Positions 42,326 to 51,461 of a stretch of DNA of 64,000 nucleotides are shown here, piece by piece. Source of the DNA: Caballeronia mineralivorans PML1(12) (GTDB lineage Bacteria; Pseudomonadota; Gammaproteobacteria; Burkholderiales; Burkholderiaceae). A model generated the notes under the pieces. It did no database searches, was not told the DNA's origin, and saw nothing but the letters and a program-made list of their open reading frames with translations. The number at the start of each line of letters is the position of its first letter. The first letter of the stretch is position 1. The stretch lies in the NCBI RefSeq assembly GCF_001028175.1, contig NZ_AEJF01000173.1:115326-179325 (forward strand), read 5' to 3'. The position numbers and the translations under genes are program-made.

Positions 42326-43891
42326 TTAGTGACGGAAGTGACGCGTTCCGGTGAGCACCATCGCGATGTTGTGCTCGTCGGCAGCGGCGATCACTTCGTC
42401 ATCGCGCATGGAGCCGCCCGGCTGAATCGCGCAGGTCGCACCCGCATTCACGACGACGTCGAGGCCATCGCGGAACGGGAAAAACGCATCCGATGCCACA
42501 GCCGATCCCGCCAGCGACAACCCGGCGTTCTGCGCCTTGATGCTGGCAATGCGCGCCGAATCCACGCGGCTCATTTGCCCCGCGCCCACGCCGAGCGTCA
42601 TGCCGCCGCCGCAGAACACGATAGCGTTCGACTTCACGTACTTGGCGACGCGCCAAGCGAACAGCAGATCGTCCATTTCCTTCGGTGTCGGATGACGCTT
42701 CGTGACCACGCGCAGCTCATGCTGCTGCACGTTCTTCGAATCCAGCGATTGGACGAGCAAGCCGCCGCCCACGCGCTTCAGATCGAACGCGTTGTGGCCA
42801 TCGCCGAGATCGATCTGCAACAGACGCACGTTCTGCTTCGCCGCGAAAATCTGCTTTGCGGCTTCGCTGAACGAGGGCGCCATCAGCACTTCCACGAACT
42901 GTTTCGCAACGGCCTGCGCTGCCGCTTCATCCACTTCGCGATTGAACGCGATGATGCCGCCGAACGCCGACGTCGGATCGGTCTGGAACGCCTTCGAATA
43001 CGCCTCGCGCGCATCCGCGCCAATCGCCACGCCGCACGGATTCGCGTGCTTGATGATCACGCAGGCCGGCACGTCGAAGGTCTTCACGCATTCCCACGCA
43101 GCATCGGAATCCGCGATGTTGTTGTACGACAGCTCCTTGCCCTGCAACTGCTCGTAGTTCGCCAGCGCGCCAGCCGGCGTCGTGAGATCACGATAAAACG
43201 CGGCGCTTTGATGCGGGTTCTCGCCGTAACGCAGATCTTGCACCTTGGTGAACGCGAGGTTGAACGTCGACGGGTAGGTGTTGCGGCTCTTGTGCTGCAA
43301 CTCGTCGGTCAGGCTCGTCAGGTAGTTCGTGATCGCGCCGTCGTATTGCGCGGTGTGCGCGAAGACTTTGGTCGCGAGCTTGAAGTTCGTCGCGTAGCTG
43401 ACGGTGTTTTTAGCCGAACGCATTTCGTCGAGGACCGTCGTGTAATCCGAAGGATCGACAATCACGGTCACATCGCGATGATTCTTGGCGGCCGAACGCA
43501 GCATGGTCGGGCCGCCGATATCGATGTTTTCGATCGCATCTTCCAGCGAGCATTCTTCCTTCGATACCGTCTGCACGAACGGATACAGGTTCACCACCAG
43601 CAAGTCGATGGTCGGAATGCTGTGTTGCTCGAGCGCGGCCATGTGTTCCGGCAAGTCGCGACGCGCCAGGATGCCGCCGTGAACCTTCGGGTGCAGCGTT
43701 TTTACGCGGCCGTCGAGCATCTCCGGGAAACCGGTGTAGTCGGCGACTTCGGTGACGGGCAGGCCGGCATCGGCGAGCAGTTTTGCGGTGCCGCCGGTCG
43801 AAAGCAGGCTGACGCCTAGCTCCGACAGCGATTTCGCAAATTCGACGATGCCAGACTTGTCGGAAACGGAAAGGAGCGCTTGCTTGATCAT
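42326..43891 (-). CDS. purH: Bifunctional AICAR transformylase/IMP cyclohydrolase
   Basis: The 521-residue enzyme makes the last two steps of IMP synthesis. The N-terminal methylglyoxal synthase-like cyclohydrolase domain (about 1-195) includes LLSTGGTAKLLADAGLPV and VDGRVKTLHPKVHGGIL. The transformylase domain (about 200-521) includes LRYGENPHQSAAFY, the catalytic VIIKHANPCGVAIG and SDAFFPFRDG. It lies 94 bases downstream of fis. Confidence 0.97.
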   Translation of the reverse strand: MIKQALLSVSDKSGIVEFAKSLSELGVSLLSTGGTAKLLADAGLPVTEVADYTGFPEMLDGRVKTLHPKVHGGILARRDLPEHMAALEQHSIPTIDLLVVNLYPFVQTVSKEECSLEDAIENIDIGGPTMLRSAAKNHRDVTVIVDPSDYTTVLDEMRSAKNTVSYATNFKLATKVFAHTAQYDGAITNYLTSLTDELQHKSRNTYPSTFNLAFTKVQDLRYGENPHQSAAFYRDLTTPAGALANYEQLQGKELSYNNIADSDAAWECVKTFDVPACVIIKHANPCGVAIGADAREAYSKAFQTDPTSAFGGIIAFNREVDEAAAQAVAKQFVEVLMAPSFSEAAKQIFAAKQNVRLLQIDLGDGHNAFDLKRVGGGLLVQSLDSKNVQQHELRVVTKRHPTPKEMDDLLFAWRVAKYVKSNAIVFCGGGMTLGVGAGQMSRVDSARIASIKAQNAGLSLAGSAVASDAFFPFRDGLDVVVNAGATCAIQPGGSMRDDEVIAAADEHNIAMVLTGTRHFRH

Positions 43892-43985
43892 GATGGGAAC
43901 GGCGGAAGCCGGTAGGGGAGTCGAGGGAATCAGGAAATTCGAGTCGACCGCCGTACGCCGCGACGGTCCGGATAAAACAGATGCG

Positions 43986-44219
43986 TCAAATCAGGCCGTG
44001 CTGTTGGAGCTTCTTGCGCAGCGTGTTGCGGTTGATGCCGAGAAACTCCGCCGCGAGCGACTGGTTGCCCTCGGCTTGCTTCAGTACAACTTCCAGCATC
44101 GGTTTTTCGACGCACGAAATCACCATCTCGTAGACGTCGTGCGGTTTCGAGCCGTCCAGGTCCTGGAAATAATTGTCCAGGCTCTGGCGGACGCATTGTT
44201 CTATGTGATGTCTACTCAT
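43986..44219 (-). CDS. fis: Fis family DNA-binding protein
   Basis: The 77-residue protein is shorter than E. coli Fis (98 aa) but has the same C-terminal core: a dimerisation helix (VYEMVISCVEKPMLEVVLKQAEGN) and helix-turn-helix NQSLAAEFLGINRNTLRKKL. Fis shapes the nucleoid and activates rRNA and other promoters. The ATG at 44219 overlaps the dusB stop as ATGA, which decides the start. dusB-fis is a widely conserved operon. Confidence 0.93.
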   Translation of the reverse strand: MSRHHIEQCVRQSLDNYFQDLDGSKPHDVYEMVISCVEKPMLEVVLKQAEGNQSLAAEFLGINRNTLRKKLQQHGLI

Positions 44220-45328
44220 GCGGCTAGTCGGTCTGTGTGGTTCTGCCCGTCGCACGATTCTTGCGCTTCGTCGTTGCCGCCGCGCTCGGCGTCCGCGCCG
44301 AGTTCCTCGACATAGACGAGGCGGTCGGACAACGCCTTTTGGGCGTCGAAGAATTCGTTCACGGCGAGCAATTGTTCTCGTGTGGAGTCCAGCGTGTTCA
44401 TCCGATGTCTGAACGTGTTGGCGCCGGAAAGGCCGCGAGTGTACCAGCCGATGTGCTTGCGCGCTGTACGAACGCCCGTGAATTCGCCATAGAAATCATA
44501 GTGATCTTCGAGATGCTCATTCATCAGTAACTGGATCTCGTCGATACGCGGCGCCGGCAAATGTTCGCCCGTCGCCAGAAAGTGTTCGATCTCGCGAAAG
44601 AGCCACGGACGGCCCTGCGCGGCGCGGCCGATCATGATTGCATCCGCGCCGGTGATGGCGAGCACGTGACGCGCTTTTTCGGGCGTGGCAATGTCGCCGT
44701 TTGCTACCACCGGAATGCGCACGGAAGCTTTGACGGCCGCGATGGTCTCGTATTCCGCGTCGCCTTTGTACAGATCGGCGCGCGTGCGGCCATGCACGGT
44801 CAGCATCGAAATGCCTGCGTCCTGCGCGATGCGCGCAACGTTCAGCGCGTTTTTGTTCTCGCGATTCCAGCCCGTGCGGATTTTCAGCGTGACGGGCACG
44901 GCATCGGGACCAACGCCGACCGCGTTCACCACGGCCTGTACGATCTGCGCGACCAATGTTTCGTTTTGCAGCAATGCCGACCCAGCCGCCACATTGCAGA
45001 CTTTTTTGGCTGGGCAGCCCATGTTGATGTCGATGATCTGCGCGCCGTTCGCGACGTTGTGACGCGCGGCTTCGGCGAGCATTGTCGGATCGGCGCCGGC
45101 GATCTGAACCGAGATCGGCTCCACTTCGCCGGCGTGATTCGCGCGACGCAGCGTTTTCTCGCTTTTCCACAATTGCGCATTCGACGCGACCATTTCGGAC
45201 ACCGCGTAACCCGCACCCATGCGCTTGCACAACTGCCGGAACGGCCGGTCCGTCACACCCGCCATGGGGGCGACGAACAAGTTGTTGCGCAAAATATGGG
45301 GGCCGATGGCCGGTGTGGAAATGGGCAT
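44216..45328 (-). CDS. dusB: tRNA-dihydrouridine synthase DusB
   Basis: The 370-residue FMN enzyme reduces specific uridines in the tRNA D-loop. Visible motifs are FVAPMAGVTDRPFR near the N-terminus, INMGCPAKKVC with the catalytic Cys (near residue 105), TLKIRTGW, VHGRTRADLY and VVANGDI, with ADAIMIGRAAQGRPW. The last 35 residues extend beyond the usual end and are Asp/Glu/Asn rich. The stop overlaps fis by 4 bases. Confidence 0.94.
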   Translation of the reverse strand: MPISTPAIGPHILRNNLFVAPMAGVTDRPFRQLCKRMGAGYAVSEMVASNAQLWKSEKTLRRANHAGEVEPISVQIAGADPTMLAEAARHNVANGAQIIDINMGCPAKKVCNVAAGSALLQNETLVAQIVQAVVNAVGVGPDAVPVTLKIRTGWNRENKNALNVARIAQDAGISMLTVHGRTRADLYKGDAEYETIAAVKASVRIPVVANGDIATPEKARHVLAITGADAIMIGRAAQGRPWLFREIEHFLATGEHLPAPRIDEIQLLMNEHLEDHYDFYGEFTGVRTARKHIGWYTRGLSGANTFRHRMNTLDSTREQLLAVNEFFDAQKALSDRLVYVEELGADAERGGNDEAQESCDGQNHTDRLAA

Positions 45329-45382
45329 GAAACTCGCGGCGTCCCGGATCGGAGGGACGCAAAAGCGCTTAAGGAAACGCGT

Positions 45383-45412
45383 ATTTTAACGCGAACGCGC
45401 TGGGTCAATTAA
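45383..45412 (-). promoter_or_regulatory. Candidate promoter of dusB-fis
   Basis: On the minus strand TTAATT and TAAAAT are separated by 18 bases, with the -10 about 55 bases before the dusB ATG. The match is moderate. Confidence 0.4.
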
Positions 45413-45440
45413 GTCCAATCGACGGGCAAATTGTTAAATC

Positions 45441-45468
45441 CTCTATGAAACTTACGAACGTCATAGAG
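45441..45468. repeat. Inverted repeat upstream of dusB-fis
   Basis: CTCTATG (45441-45447) and CATAGAG (45462-45468) are exact inverted copies with a 14-base spacer, about 30 bases upstream of the candidate dusB -35. It could be an activator site or an incidental palindrome. Confidence 0.35.
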
Positions 45469-45566
45469 TAAAAGCACGACTTTGGGTAGATGAATGCCGT
45501 ATCGGTAAGGCATGTGGTCATTCACCGCAAGCAAGCGCGCAACTTACGCGCCTGACTCGAGAAGAA

Positions 45567-46793
45567 TCAGCGTCGCTGCCCGAACATCATCTGCCGTGCC
45601 AGCACGGTCTTAACCGGCGGGACAAATTCCAGCGCGCTCAATGCCAGTCCGCGCAGCGCTGCGAGCGGTGGGAAGTCGATGGTGAAAAGACGCGCGAGAG
45701 TGTCGGTGGCACCGATCGTCATGCGCCGGTCCAGCGCGCGTCGTTGAGCAAAAAGACTCAAGGCAACCGTTGACGGGCCATTCGTCGATAACGCGTCGCA
45801 AAGCGCGTGGGCATCGCGGAGACCGAGATTGAGCCCTTGTCCGGCGACCGGATGCAGCGTTTGCGCCGCGTTGCCGATAGCGACCGTGCGCCTGTCGACG
45901 AGCGCATTCAGCGCGTTTAGTCCGAGCGGGAACATGGCTCGTCCCGCGATTCGCGTGAAGCGGCCCAAGCGTTCGCCGAATGCCGCGCCTAGTTCGGCGA
46001 GGAACGCATCGTCAGGGAGTTGCGATCGGCGAGCCGCCTCTTCAGGATCGCAGCACCAGACGAGCGCGTAGTCCGCCTGACGCGCGCCGCCGCAGGGCAG
46101 CAGTGCGATCGGACCCTCGGGCGTGAAGCGTTCCCATGCGACGCCAGGTTGGGGCGACGACACGCTCACCGTCCCGACGATAGCCGTCTGACCATAATCG
46201 CGCGTGTTCTTGACGTCGGCTGAAAGAGCCGAAGAAGTGTCCGTTTCCTTATACAACCCGCCTTCAGCGTTCACCAGAATGCGCGCGCGGATCGTGCGGT
46301 CGCCGATTGCCGAATGGATCGGCAGCGTGACGCCGTCGTGATCGTGCAGGGGCGTCGATGCGGTGGTTTCCGTGAACCAATGCACGCCAGTTTTGCTCAC
46401 GGCCTGCGCCAGCGTTGTAACAAGCGAGCCATAACGCACGACATATCCGAGCGCGGGCAAACCGTGCTCATCGTGATCGATCAGCGTGCGGCCGAATTGA
46501 CCGCGTTGCGAAACGTGAATGCGTTTGATCGGCGTGGCATCGGCGGGAAAACCGAGCGACGATTCGAGCATCGCGCGGCTTCCATGCGAAACCGCGATGG
46601 CGCGTGGATCAGCCGACGCCGCGCCAGGTTCGCGCGCATCGATCAACGCCACCGATAAACGCGATGTCGCACTCCGCTTCGCCAGCCAGCCGGCAAGCGC
46701 AAGCCCGACGGGTCCCGCGCCGACAATCGCTATATCGAAGTGATAGTCGGCAGGCGGTGCATGGCCGATAGTTTCTGCAGTTTCAATTTGCAT
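45567..46793 (-). CDS. ubiH: UbiH/Coq6-family FAD monooxygenase
   Basis: The 408-residue flavoprotein has an N-terminal FAD-binding motif (IAIVGAGPVGLALAGWLA, about residues 22-39), the NAD(P)H-related mid motif and the family hallmark HPVAGQGLNLGLRDAHAL (near residue 310). Members hydroxylate the ring of ubiquinone intermediates. The tight pairing with pepP matches the E. coli pepP-ubiH arrangement, which is the main basis for the symbol; the exact ring position cannot be read from the sequence. Its first 11 bases overlap the end of pepP. Confidence 0.85.
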   Translation of the reverse strand: MQIETAETIGHAPPADYHFDIAIVGAGPVGLALAGWLAKRSATSRLSVALIDAREPGAASADPRAIAVSHGSRAMLESSLGFPADATPIKRIHVSQRGQFGRTLIDHDEHGLPALGYVVRYGSLVTTLAQAVSKTGVHWFTETTASTPLHDHDGVTLPIHSAIGDRTIRARILVNAEGGLYKETDTSSALSADVKNTRDYGQTAIVGTVSVSSPQPGVAWERFTPEGPIALLPCGGARQADYALVWCCDPEEAARRSQLPDDAFLAELGAAFGERLGRFTRIAGRAMFPLGLNALNALVDRRTVAIGNAAQTLHPVAGQGLNLGLRDAHALCDALSTNGPSTVALSLFAQRRALDRRMTIGATDTLARLFTIDFPPLAALRGLALSALEFVPPVKTVLARQMMFGQRR

Positions 46794-48186
46794 CTGGCGT
46801 TTGCGCGTCGCGCATCAAGGCTTCGATTTCGTTGGCATCGACGGGCACTTCGCGCGTCGTCAACTCGCAGCCATTGTCGGTGACGATGGCGTCGTCCTCG
46901 ATCCGGATGCCGATGTTCGCATAACGTTCCGGCACGTCTTCGGCCGCGCGAATGTACAGGCCCGGCTCGATGGTCAGCGTCATGCCCGCCTTCAACGTGC
47001 GCCACGCGCGTGCGCCCTGGTCGTCGAGTTGCGCGTGCGCGTCGCGGTAATCGCCGGCATCGTGCACGTCCATGCCGAGCCAATGTCCCGTCCGATGCAT
47101 ATAAAAACGCTGATAAGCGCGCTCGGCGATGACATCGTCGACGGTTGCGAACTTGTTCTTGTCGACAATGCCCGTGTCCAGCAAACCCTGCGCCAACACA
47201 CGCACCGCCGCTTCGTGCGGCGCGTCGAAACTGACGCCCGCGCGAGTCGCGTCGACGGCGGCGTATTGCGCGGCCAGCACGATGTCGTAGATTTCCCGTT
47301 GCGCCGATGTGAACCGCCCGCTCGCCGGAAACGTGCGCGTGATGTCGGACGCGTAGCCGTCGAGCTCGCACGCGGCGTCGATCAGGATCAGGTCGCCTTC
47401 GCGCACGATCGCGTTGCCTGCGGGGTAATGCAGCGTGCAGGCATTTGCGCCGGCTGCGACGATCGTGCCGTAGGCGGTCGCTTGCGCGCCGCGTCGGCGA
47501 AACGTGTAGAGCAACTCGGCTTCGATTTCGTATTCGTGCATCCCGGGGCGGCAGGTTTGCATTGCGCGCCGGTGTGCAACGGCTGAGATCGTCCCGGCGC
47601 GCCGCATGATCGCGAGTTCGTGCGCGTCTTTGATCAGACGCATTTCGTCGAGCATAGGCAGCAGGTCGTTTGCTCTCAATGGCGCTTTCACACCGATCCG
47701 GCTTTGCGCCCGAACCGCCGCGAGCCAGCCGCGCACTTGCGCGTCGAGCTCGGCGGAACTGCCGAGCGCGTAGTGCAACGCGGGTTTGTCGGCGAGCAGG
47801 CGCGGCATTTCTGCGTCGAGCTGATCGATCGGGAATGCCGCGTCGAAACCCAGCGCGAGACGCGCGCCTTCGGGACCGTACCGGAAACCGTCCCAGGTCT
47901 CCCGCTCGGCGTTTTTCTCGCGGCAGAACAGGATGGCGGCGGGCGCGTCGGCTTCAGCGCTGGCGTCGAGTACCAACGTCGCTTCGGGTTCGGTGAAACC
48001 CGTCAGGTAATAGAAGTAGCTGTCGTGGCGGAACGGATAATCGGCGTCGCGATTGCGCATGACTTCGCGCGCAGTCGGCACGATGGCGATGCCGCCGCCC
48101 GATTCACGCAGCGCCGCGAGGACGCGTTCACGGCGGCTGCGATAGACGTCGATGGCTAAGGATTGGGCTTCAGTCGATGAGTTCAT
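46783..48186 (-). CDS. pepP: Xaa-Pro aminopeptidase (PepP)
   Basis: The 467-residue M24B metallopeptidase removes N-terminal residues before proline. The dimetal site is complete: Asp pair in LILIDAACELDGYASDITRTFP, His in MHRTGHWLGMDVHDAGD, and Glu in LTIEPGLYI and IGIRIEDDAIVTDNG. The N-terminal domain has HDSYFYYLTGFTEPEA. The length is a little above E. coli PepP (441 aa). It overlaps ubiH by 11 bases, implying coupled translation. Confidence 0.95.
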   Translation of the reverse strand: MNSSTEAQSLAIDVYRSRRERVLAALRESGGGIAIVPTAREVMRNRDADYPFRHDSYFYYLTGFTEPEATLVLDASAEADAPAAILFCREKNAERETWDGFRYGPEGARLALGFDAAFPIDQLDAEMPRLLADKPALHYALGSSAELDAQVRGWLAAVRAQSRIGVKAPLRANDLLPMLDEMRLIKDAHELAIMRRAGTISAVAHRRAMQTCRPGMHEYEIEAELLYTFRRRGAQATAYGTIVAAGANACTLHYPAGNAIVREGDLILIDAACELDGYASDITRTFPASGRFTSAQREIYDIVLAAQYAAVDATRAGVSFDAPHEAAVRVLAQGLLDTGIVDKNKFATVDDVIAERAYQRFYMHRTGHWLGMDVHDAGDYRDAHAQLDDQGARAWRTLKAGMTLTIEPGLYIRAAEDVPERYANIGIRIEDDAIVTDNGCELTTREVPVDANEIEALMRDAQTPDAN

Positions 48187-48217
48187 GCAGCGATTGTAGC
48201 GCCGGGTTTGCGATGCT

Positions 48218-49537
48218 TCACTCGGTCGCTTCGGGCGACTGATCGGCGGCTGGGGCCGGTCGATTCCGCACGCTGCCGGCGATCAGATCGAAGCGGAACA
48301 AGCGGCATTCGAGCGCGCCGTTGAAGAGCGGCGTTTTCGTCGATTCACGCAGGCGCAACAAGCCCGGCAGTTTCCGGTCCGATGTCAACACATACGCGCG
48401 CCAGCCCGGAAAGCGCTGCTTCAGCGCGTTGCCAAAGGAGATGAAAAATTCCTGATCGGCCGGATCGGGTTGCGCGCGGATGAACGCTTCTTCGTCTTCG
48501 TCGCGACCGCGGTTTTTCGGTTCGCGAAGTTCGCCGCGCGGACCGCGTCCGCGTACTTCGATACGTTCGCCGTACGGCGGGTTCGCCACGAGAATTCCGG
48601 GGGTATCGGTCGGTGGTGTCATGTGGCGCGCATCGACTTGTTTAAGCGATAGTTCCGGCAAACCCGCACGTTCGAGATTCGCATACGCCTTGTCGAGCAT
48701 GTCGCCAGAAATGTCGCTGCCGTAGATCTGAAGATCCGCACGCGATGACTGCGCGGCGCGTTTGGCGTCGACGGCTGCGCCCTTCAGCTTTTGCCACGCG
48801 TTCACGTCGTATTGCTTTAGCTTTTCGAAGCCGAAACGACGGTCGACACCCGGGGCGATGTTCAGCGCGACTTGCGCTGCTTCGGCGAGGAAGGTGCCGC
48901 TGCCGCACATCGGATCGAAAAGCGGTGTGCCGGGCGTCCAGCCGGTCAGACGTAAAATTCCCGCCGCGAGATTTTCACGCAAAGGGGCCGCGCCCTTGTC
49001 GAGCCGCCAGCCGCGTTTGAAGAGCGGATCGCCGGAAGTATCGATGTAAAGCGTGCATTCGTTCAGCGTGAGGAAGGCGAAGACGCGGACGTCGGGTTGC
49101 GCGGTATCGACGCTGGGACGGTTGCCCGTCAATTCACGCAAGCGATCGCAGACGGCGTCTTTTACGCGCAAGGTCGCGAATTCGAGGCTGCGTAAAGGCG
49201 ATTTGATGGCGGTGATATCGACGCGAATGGTTTCATTCGGCGAGAACCACTTCTCCCATTGCTGCTGATACGCGAGTTCGTAAATGTCGTGTTCGCTGCG
49301 ATACGGGCCTTGAGCAAGCTTCAGCAACACCCGGCTCGCGATGCGCGAATGCAGGTTCGCGGCCATGCCGGCCGCCCAGGAGCCACGGAAATGCACGCCG
49401 CCAGGGACTTCCTTGCCGGTCCGGAACTGCGAGCCATCCACATGCTTCGCTCCGATTTCGGCGAGTTCGGCCGCAAGCGGCGCCTCGAGACCGCGCGGGC
49501 AGGGGACAAACCAGTCGAAAAGGAAAGTAGTGGCCAT
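48218..49537 (-). CDS. THUMP-domain class I RNA methyltransferase (RlmL/YcbY N-terminal type)
   Basis: The 439-residue protein starts FDWFVPCPRGLEAPLAAELAEIG, followed by a THUMP RNA-binding domain (about 50-160) and a Rossmann methyltransferase (about 165-400). The latter has LFDPMCGSGTFLAEAAQVALN and the base-flipping motif LVANPPYGERI. This matches the guanine-N2 methyltransferase half of E. coli RlmL, which modifies 23S rRNA; the second (RlmK) half is absent. A charged insert (GRGPRGELREPKNRGRDEDEE, about residues 327-347) is unusual. 31 bases upstream of pepP and probably co-transcribed with pepP-ubiH. Confidence 0.88.
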   Translation of the reverse strand: MATTFLFDWFVPCPRGLEAPLAAELAEIGAKHVDGSQFRTGKEVPGGVHFRGSWAAGMAANLHSRIASRVLLKLAQGPYRSEHDIYELAYQQQWEKWFSPNETIRVDITAIKSPLRSLEFATLRVKDAVCDRLRELTGNRPSVDTAQPDVRVFAFLTLNECTLYIDTSGDPLFKRGWRLDKGAAPLRENLAAGILRLTGWTPGTPLFDPMCGSGTFLAEAAQVALNIAPGVDRRFGFEKLKQYDVNAWQKLKGAAVDAKRAAQSSRADLQIYGSDISGDMLDKAYANLERAGLPELSLKQVDARHMTPPTDTPGILVANPPYGERIEVRGRGPRGELREPKNRGRDEDEEAFIRAQPDPADQEFFISFGNALKQRFPGWRAYVLTSDRKLPGLLRLRESTKTPLFNGALECRLFRFDLIAGSVRNRPAPAADQSPEATE

Positions 49538-49628
49538 GGGGCGGTGCTTGTAGGGGAGATTGAAGGCGATATTGTACGCGGGGGATGAGAAGCGAACGGG
49601 CTATACGCAGTCTGACGCAATGGATCAA

Positions 49629-49665
49629 CAAAAACGCCGGTGTCTCATAGGAGCACACCGGCGTT
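49629..49665 (-). terminator. Terminator after pntB
   Basis: On the minus strand AACGCCGGTGT and ACACCGGCGTT (49655-49665 and 49633-49643) pair around an 11-base loop, followed by TTTT. It lies 24 bases beyond the pntB stop. Confidence 0.88.
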
Positions 49666-49688
49666 CGTGACTCAAACCACAACCCCCC

Positions 49689-51131
49689 TCACTCCACCGC
49701 CTTCACCATATCCTCGATCACCTTCTTGGCGTCGCCGAAAACCATCATCGTCTTGTCCATATAGAACAGTTCGTTATCTAGCCCGGCATAACCCGCTGCC
49801 ATAGACCGTTTATTCACGATAATCGTCTTCGCCCGATACGCTTCCAGAATCGGCATACCCGCAATCACCGATTTCGGGTCGGTTTTCGCCGCCGGGTTCA
49901 CGACGTCATTGGCCCCGAGCACCAGCACCACGTCTGTTTGCTGAAACTCGCCGTTGATGTCCTCCATCTCATGGACCAACTCGTAGTCCACTTCGGCTTC
50001 CGCCAGCAACACATTCATATGCCCCGGCATACGACCGGCCACCGGGTGAATCGCGTACTTCACGTCGATGCCTTTCTCAATCAGCTTATCGGTGAGTTCC
50101 TTTAACGCGTGCTGCGCGCGCGCCACGGCCAGCCCATAACCCGGCACGATCACCACCGTTTCAGCGTTGCCGAGCATGAACGCAGCGTCATCGGCGGAAC
50201 CGGATTTCACCGGGCGCTGCTCTTGTGCACCACCCGTTGCCGCCGCACCGCCTTCGTTACCGAATCCACCCAGCAGCACGTTGAAGAACGAGCGGTTCAT
50301 CGCACGGCACATGATGTACGAGAGGATCGCACCCGATGACCCGACCAACGATCCCGCGATAATCAGCATCGGGTTATTCAACGAGAAGCCAATGCCCGCC
50401 GCCGCCCAGCCCGAATACGAATTGAGCATGGACACGACCACCGGCATGTCCGCCCCGCCGATCGGAATAATGATCAGCACGCCGAGCGCGAACGCGATCG
50501 CCGTCATGATCACGAACGGCAGCCACGCTTGCGTCAGCATGAAGATAATGCCAAACCCGAGCATCGCAAGTGCGAGCAGCAAGTTGATCATGTGCTGACC
50601 GCGATACACGACCGGCGCGCCCTTGAACAAGCGGAACTGATACTTGCCCGAGAGCTTCCCGAACGCAATCACCGAACCGGAGAACGTGATCGCACCCACA
50701 AACGTGCCGATAAACAACTCCACGCGATTGCCCACGGGAATCGGTTCACCCAACGGGGCAAGCCCGAACGCTGAGGGTTCCGAAACAACTGCGTAGGCAA
50801 TACACACGGCCGCCAGACCGATCAGCGAGTGCATCGCGGCGACGAGTTCGGGCATCTTGGTCATCTCGACTTTCGCCGCGACGTACGCACCGATCGCGCC
50901 GCCGACCACGAGCGCGGCAAACAGCAAGCCCAAGCCCAGCGACAGATCCGACCCGAGCGCTGAAGCCTGCTTCACGATCAACGCGATGGTCGTCAGAATC
51001 GCGATCGCCATGCCAACCATGCCGAACGTATTGCCGATACGCGCCGTCTTCGGATTCGACAGCCCTTTGAGCGCCTGGATGAAACACACCGAGGCGATGA
51101 GATACAGGAGGGTAACGACGCTCATGCTCAT
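49689..51131 (-). CDS. pntB: NAD(P) transhydrogenase beta subunit
   Basis: The 480-residue subunit has the N-terminal membrane domain (about 1-270, eight or more helices) and a C-terminal NADP-binding domain. The latter has VIVPGYGLAVARAQHALKEL, HPVAGRMPGHMNVLLAEA and VLGANDVVNPAAKTDP. With the alpha parts it couples hydride transfer from NADH to NADP with proton flow through the inner membrane, supplying NADPH. The start shares one base with the pntA2 stop (TAATG). Confidence 0.96.
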   Translation of the reverse strand: MSMSVVTLLYLIASVCFIQALKGLSNPKTARIGNTFGMVGMAIAILTTIALIVKQASALGSDLSLGLGLLFAALVVGGAIGAYVAAKVEMTKMPELVAAMHSLIGLAAVCIAYAVVSEPSAFGLAPLGEPIPVGNRVELFIGTFVGAITFSGSVIAFGKLSGKYQFRLFKGAPVVYRGQHMINLLLALAMLGFGIIFMLTQAWLPFVIMTAIAFALGVLIIIPIGGADMPVVVSMLNSYSGWAAAGIGFSLNNPMLIIAGSLVGSSGAILSYIMCRAMNRSFFNVLLGGFGNEGGAAATGGAQEQRPVKSGSADDAAFMLGNAETVVIVPGYGLAVARAQHALKELTDKLIEKGIDVKYAIHPVAGRMPGHMNVLLAEAEVDYELVHEMEDINGEFQQTDVVLVLGANDVVNPAAKTDPKSVIAGMPILEAYRAKTIIVNKRSMAAGYAGLDNELFYMDKTMMVFGDAKKVIEDMVKAVE

Positions 51132-51460
51132 TACGCGACCCCCTTCTTCGAAGAATCAGTGATCTGCTTGGGCGCTTTCTTCTTGAACATCTCGAGCATT
51201 CGCCGCGTTACCAGGAACCCGCCGAACACGTTGACCGCCGCGAGCAACACCGCAAGCGTGCCGAAGAACTTGCCGGCATCGCCAATCGTGAGACCCGCTG
51301 CAAGCATCGCGCCGACAATCACGATCGCGGAAATCGCGTTCGTGACGGCCATCAAAGGCGTGTGCAACGCGGGCGTGACGTTCCACACCACGTGATAGCC
51401 GACATAAATCGCCAGCACGAAGATGATGAGGTTGATGACCGTGTGATTAACCAGTTCCAT
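51131..51460 (-). CDS. pntA2: NAD(P) transhydrogenase alpha subunit 2 (membrane part)
   Basis: This 109-residue protein is the short membrane piece that in E. coli is fused to the C-terminus of PntA. Hydrophobic segments are near residues 6-25 (VINLIIFVLAIYVGYHVVW), 35-60 (NAISAIVIVGAMLAAGLTI) and 65-85 (GTLAVLLAAVNVFGGFLVTRRM). The ending is basic and cytoplasmic. It starts 2 bases after the pntA1 stop with AGGAGAC inside that gene. The three-gene split is as in Rhodospirillum and other beta-proteobacteria. Confidence 0.93.
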   Translation of the reverse strand: MELVNHTVINLIIFVLAIYVGYHVVWNVTPALHTPLMAVTNAISAIVIVGAMLAAGLTIGDAGKFFGTLAVLLAAVNVFGGFLVTRRMLEMFKKKAPKQITDSSKKGVA

Positions 51461-51461
51461 G

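Noticed and set aside
41996..43819. 607-codon open frame on the plus strand opposite purH
   Set aside because: Arg/His-rich antisense shadow; purH is unambiguous on the other strand.
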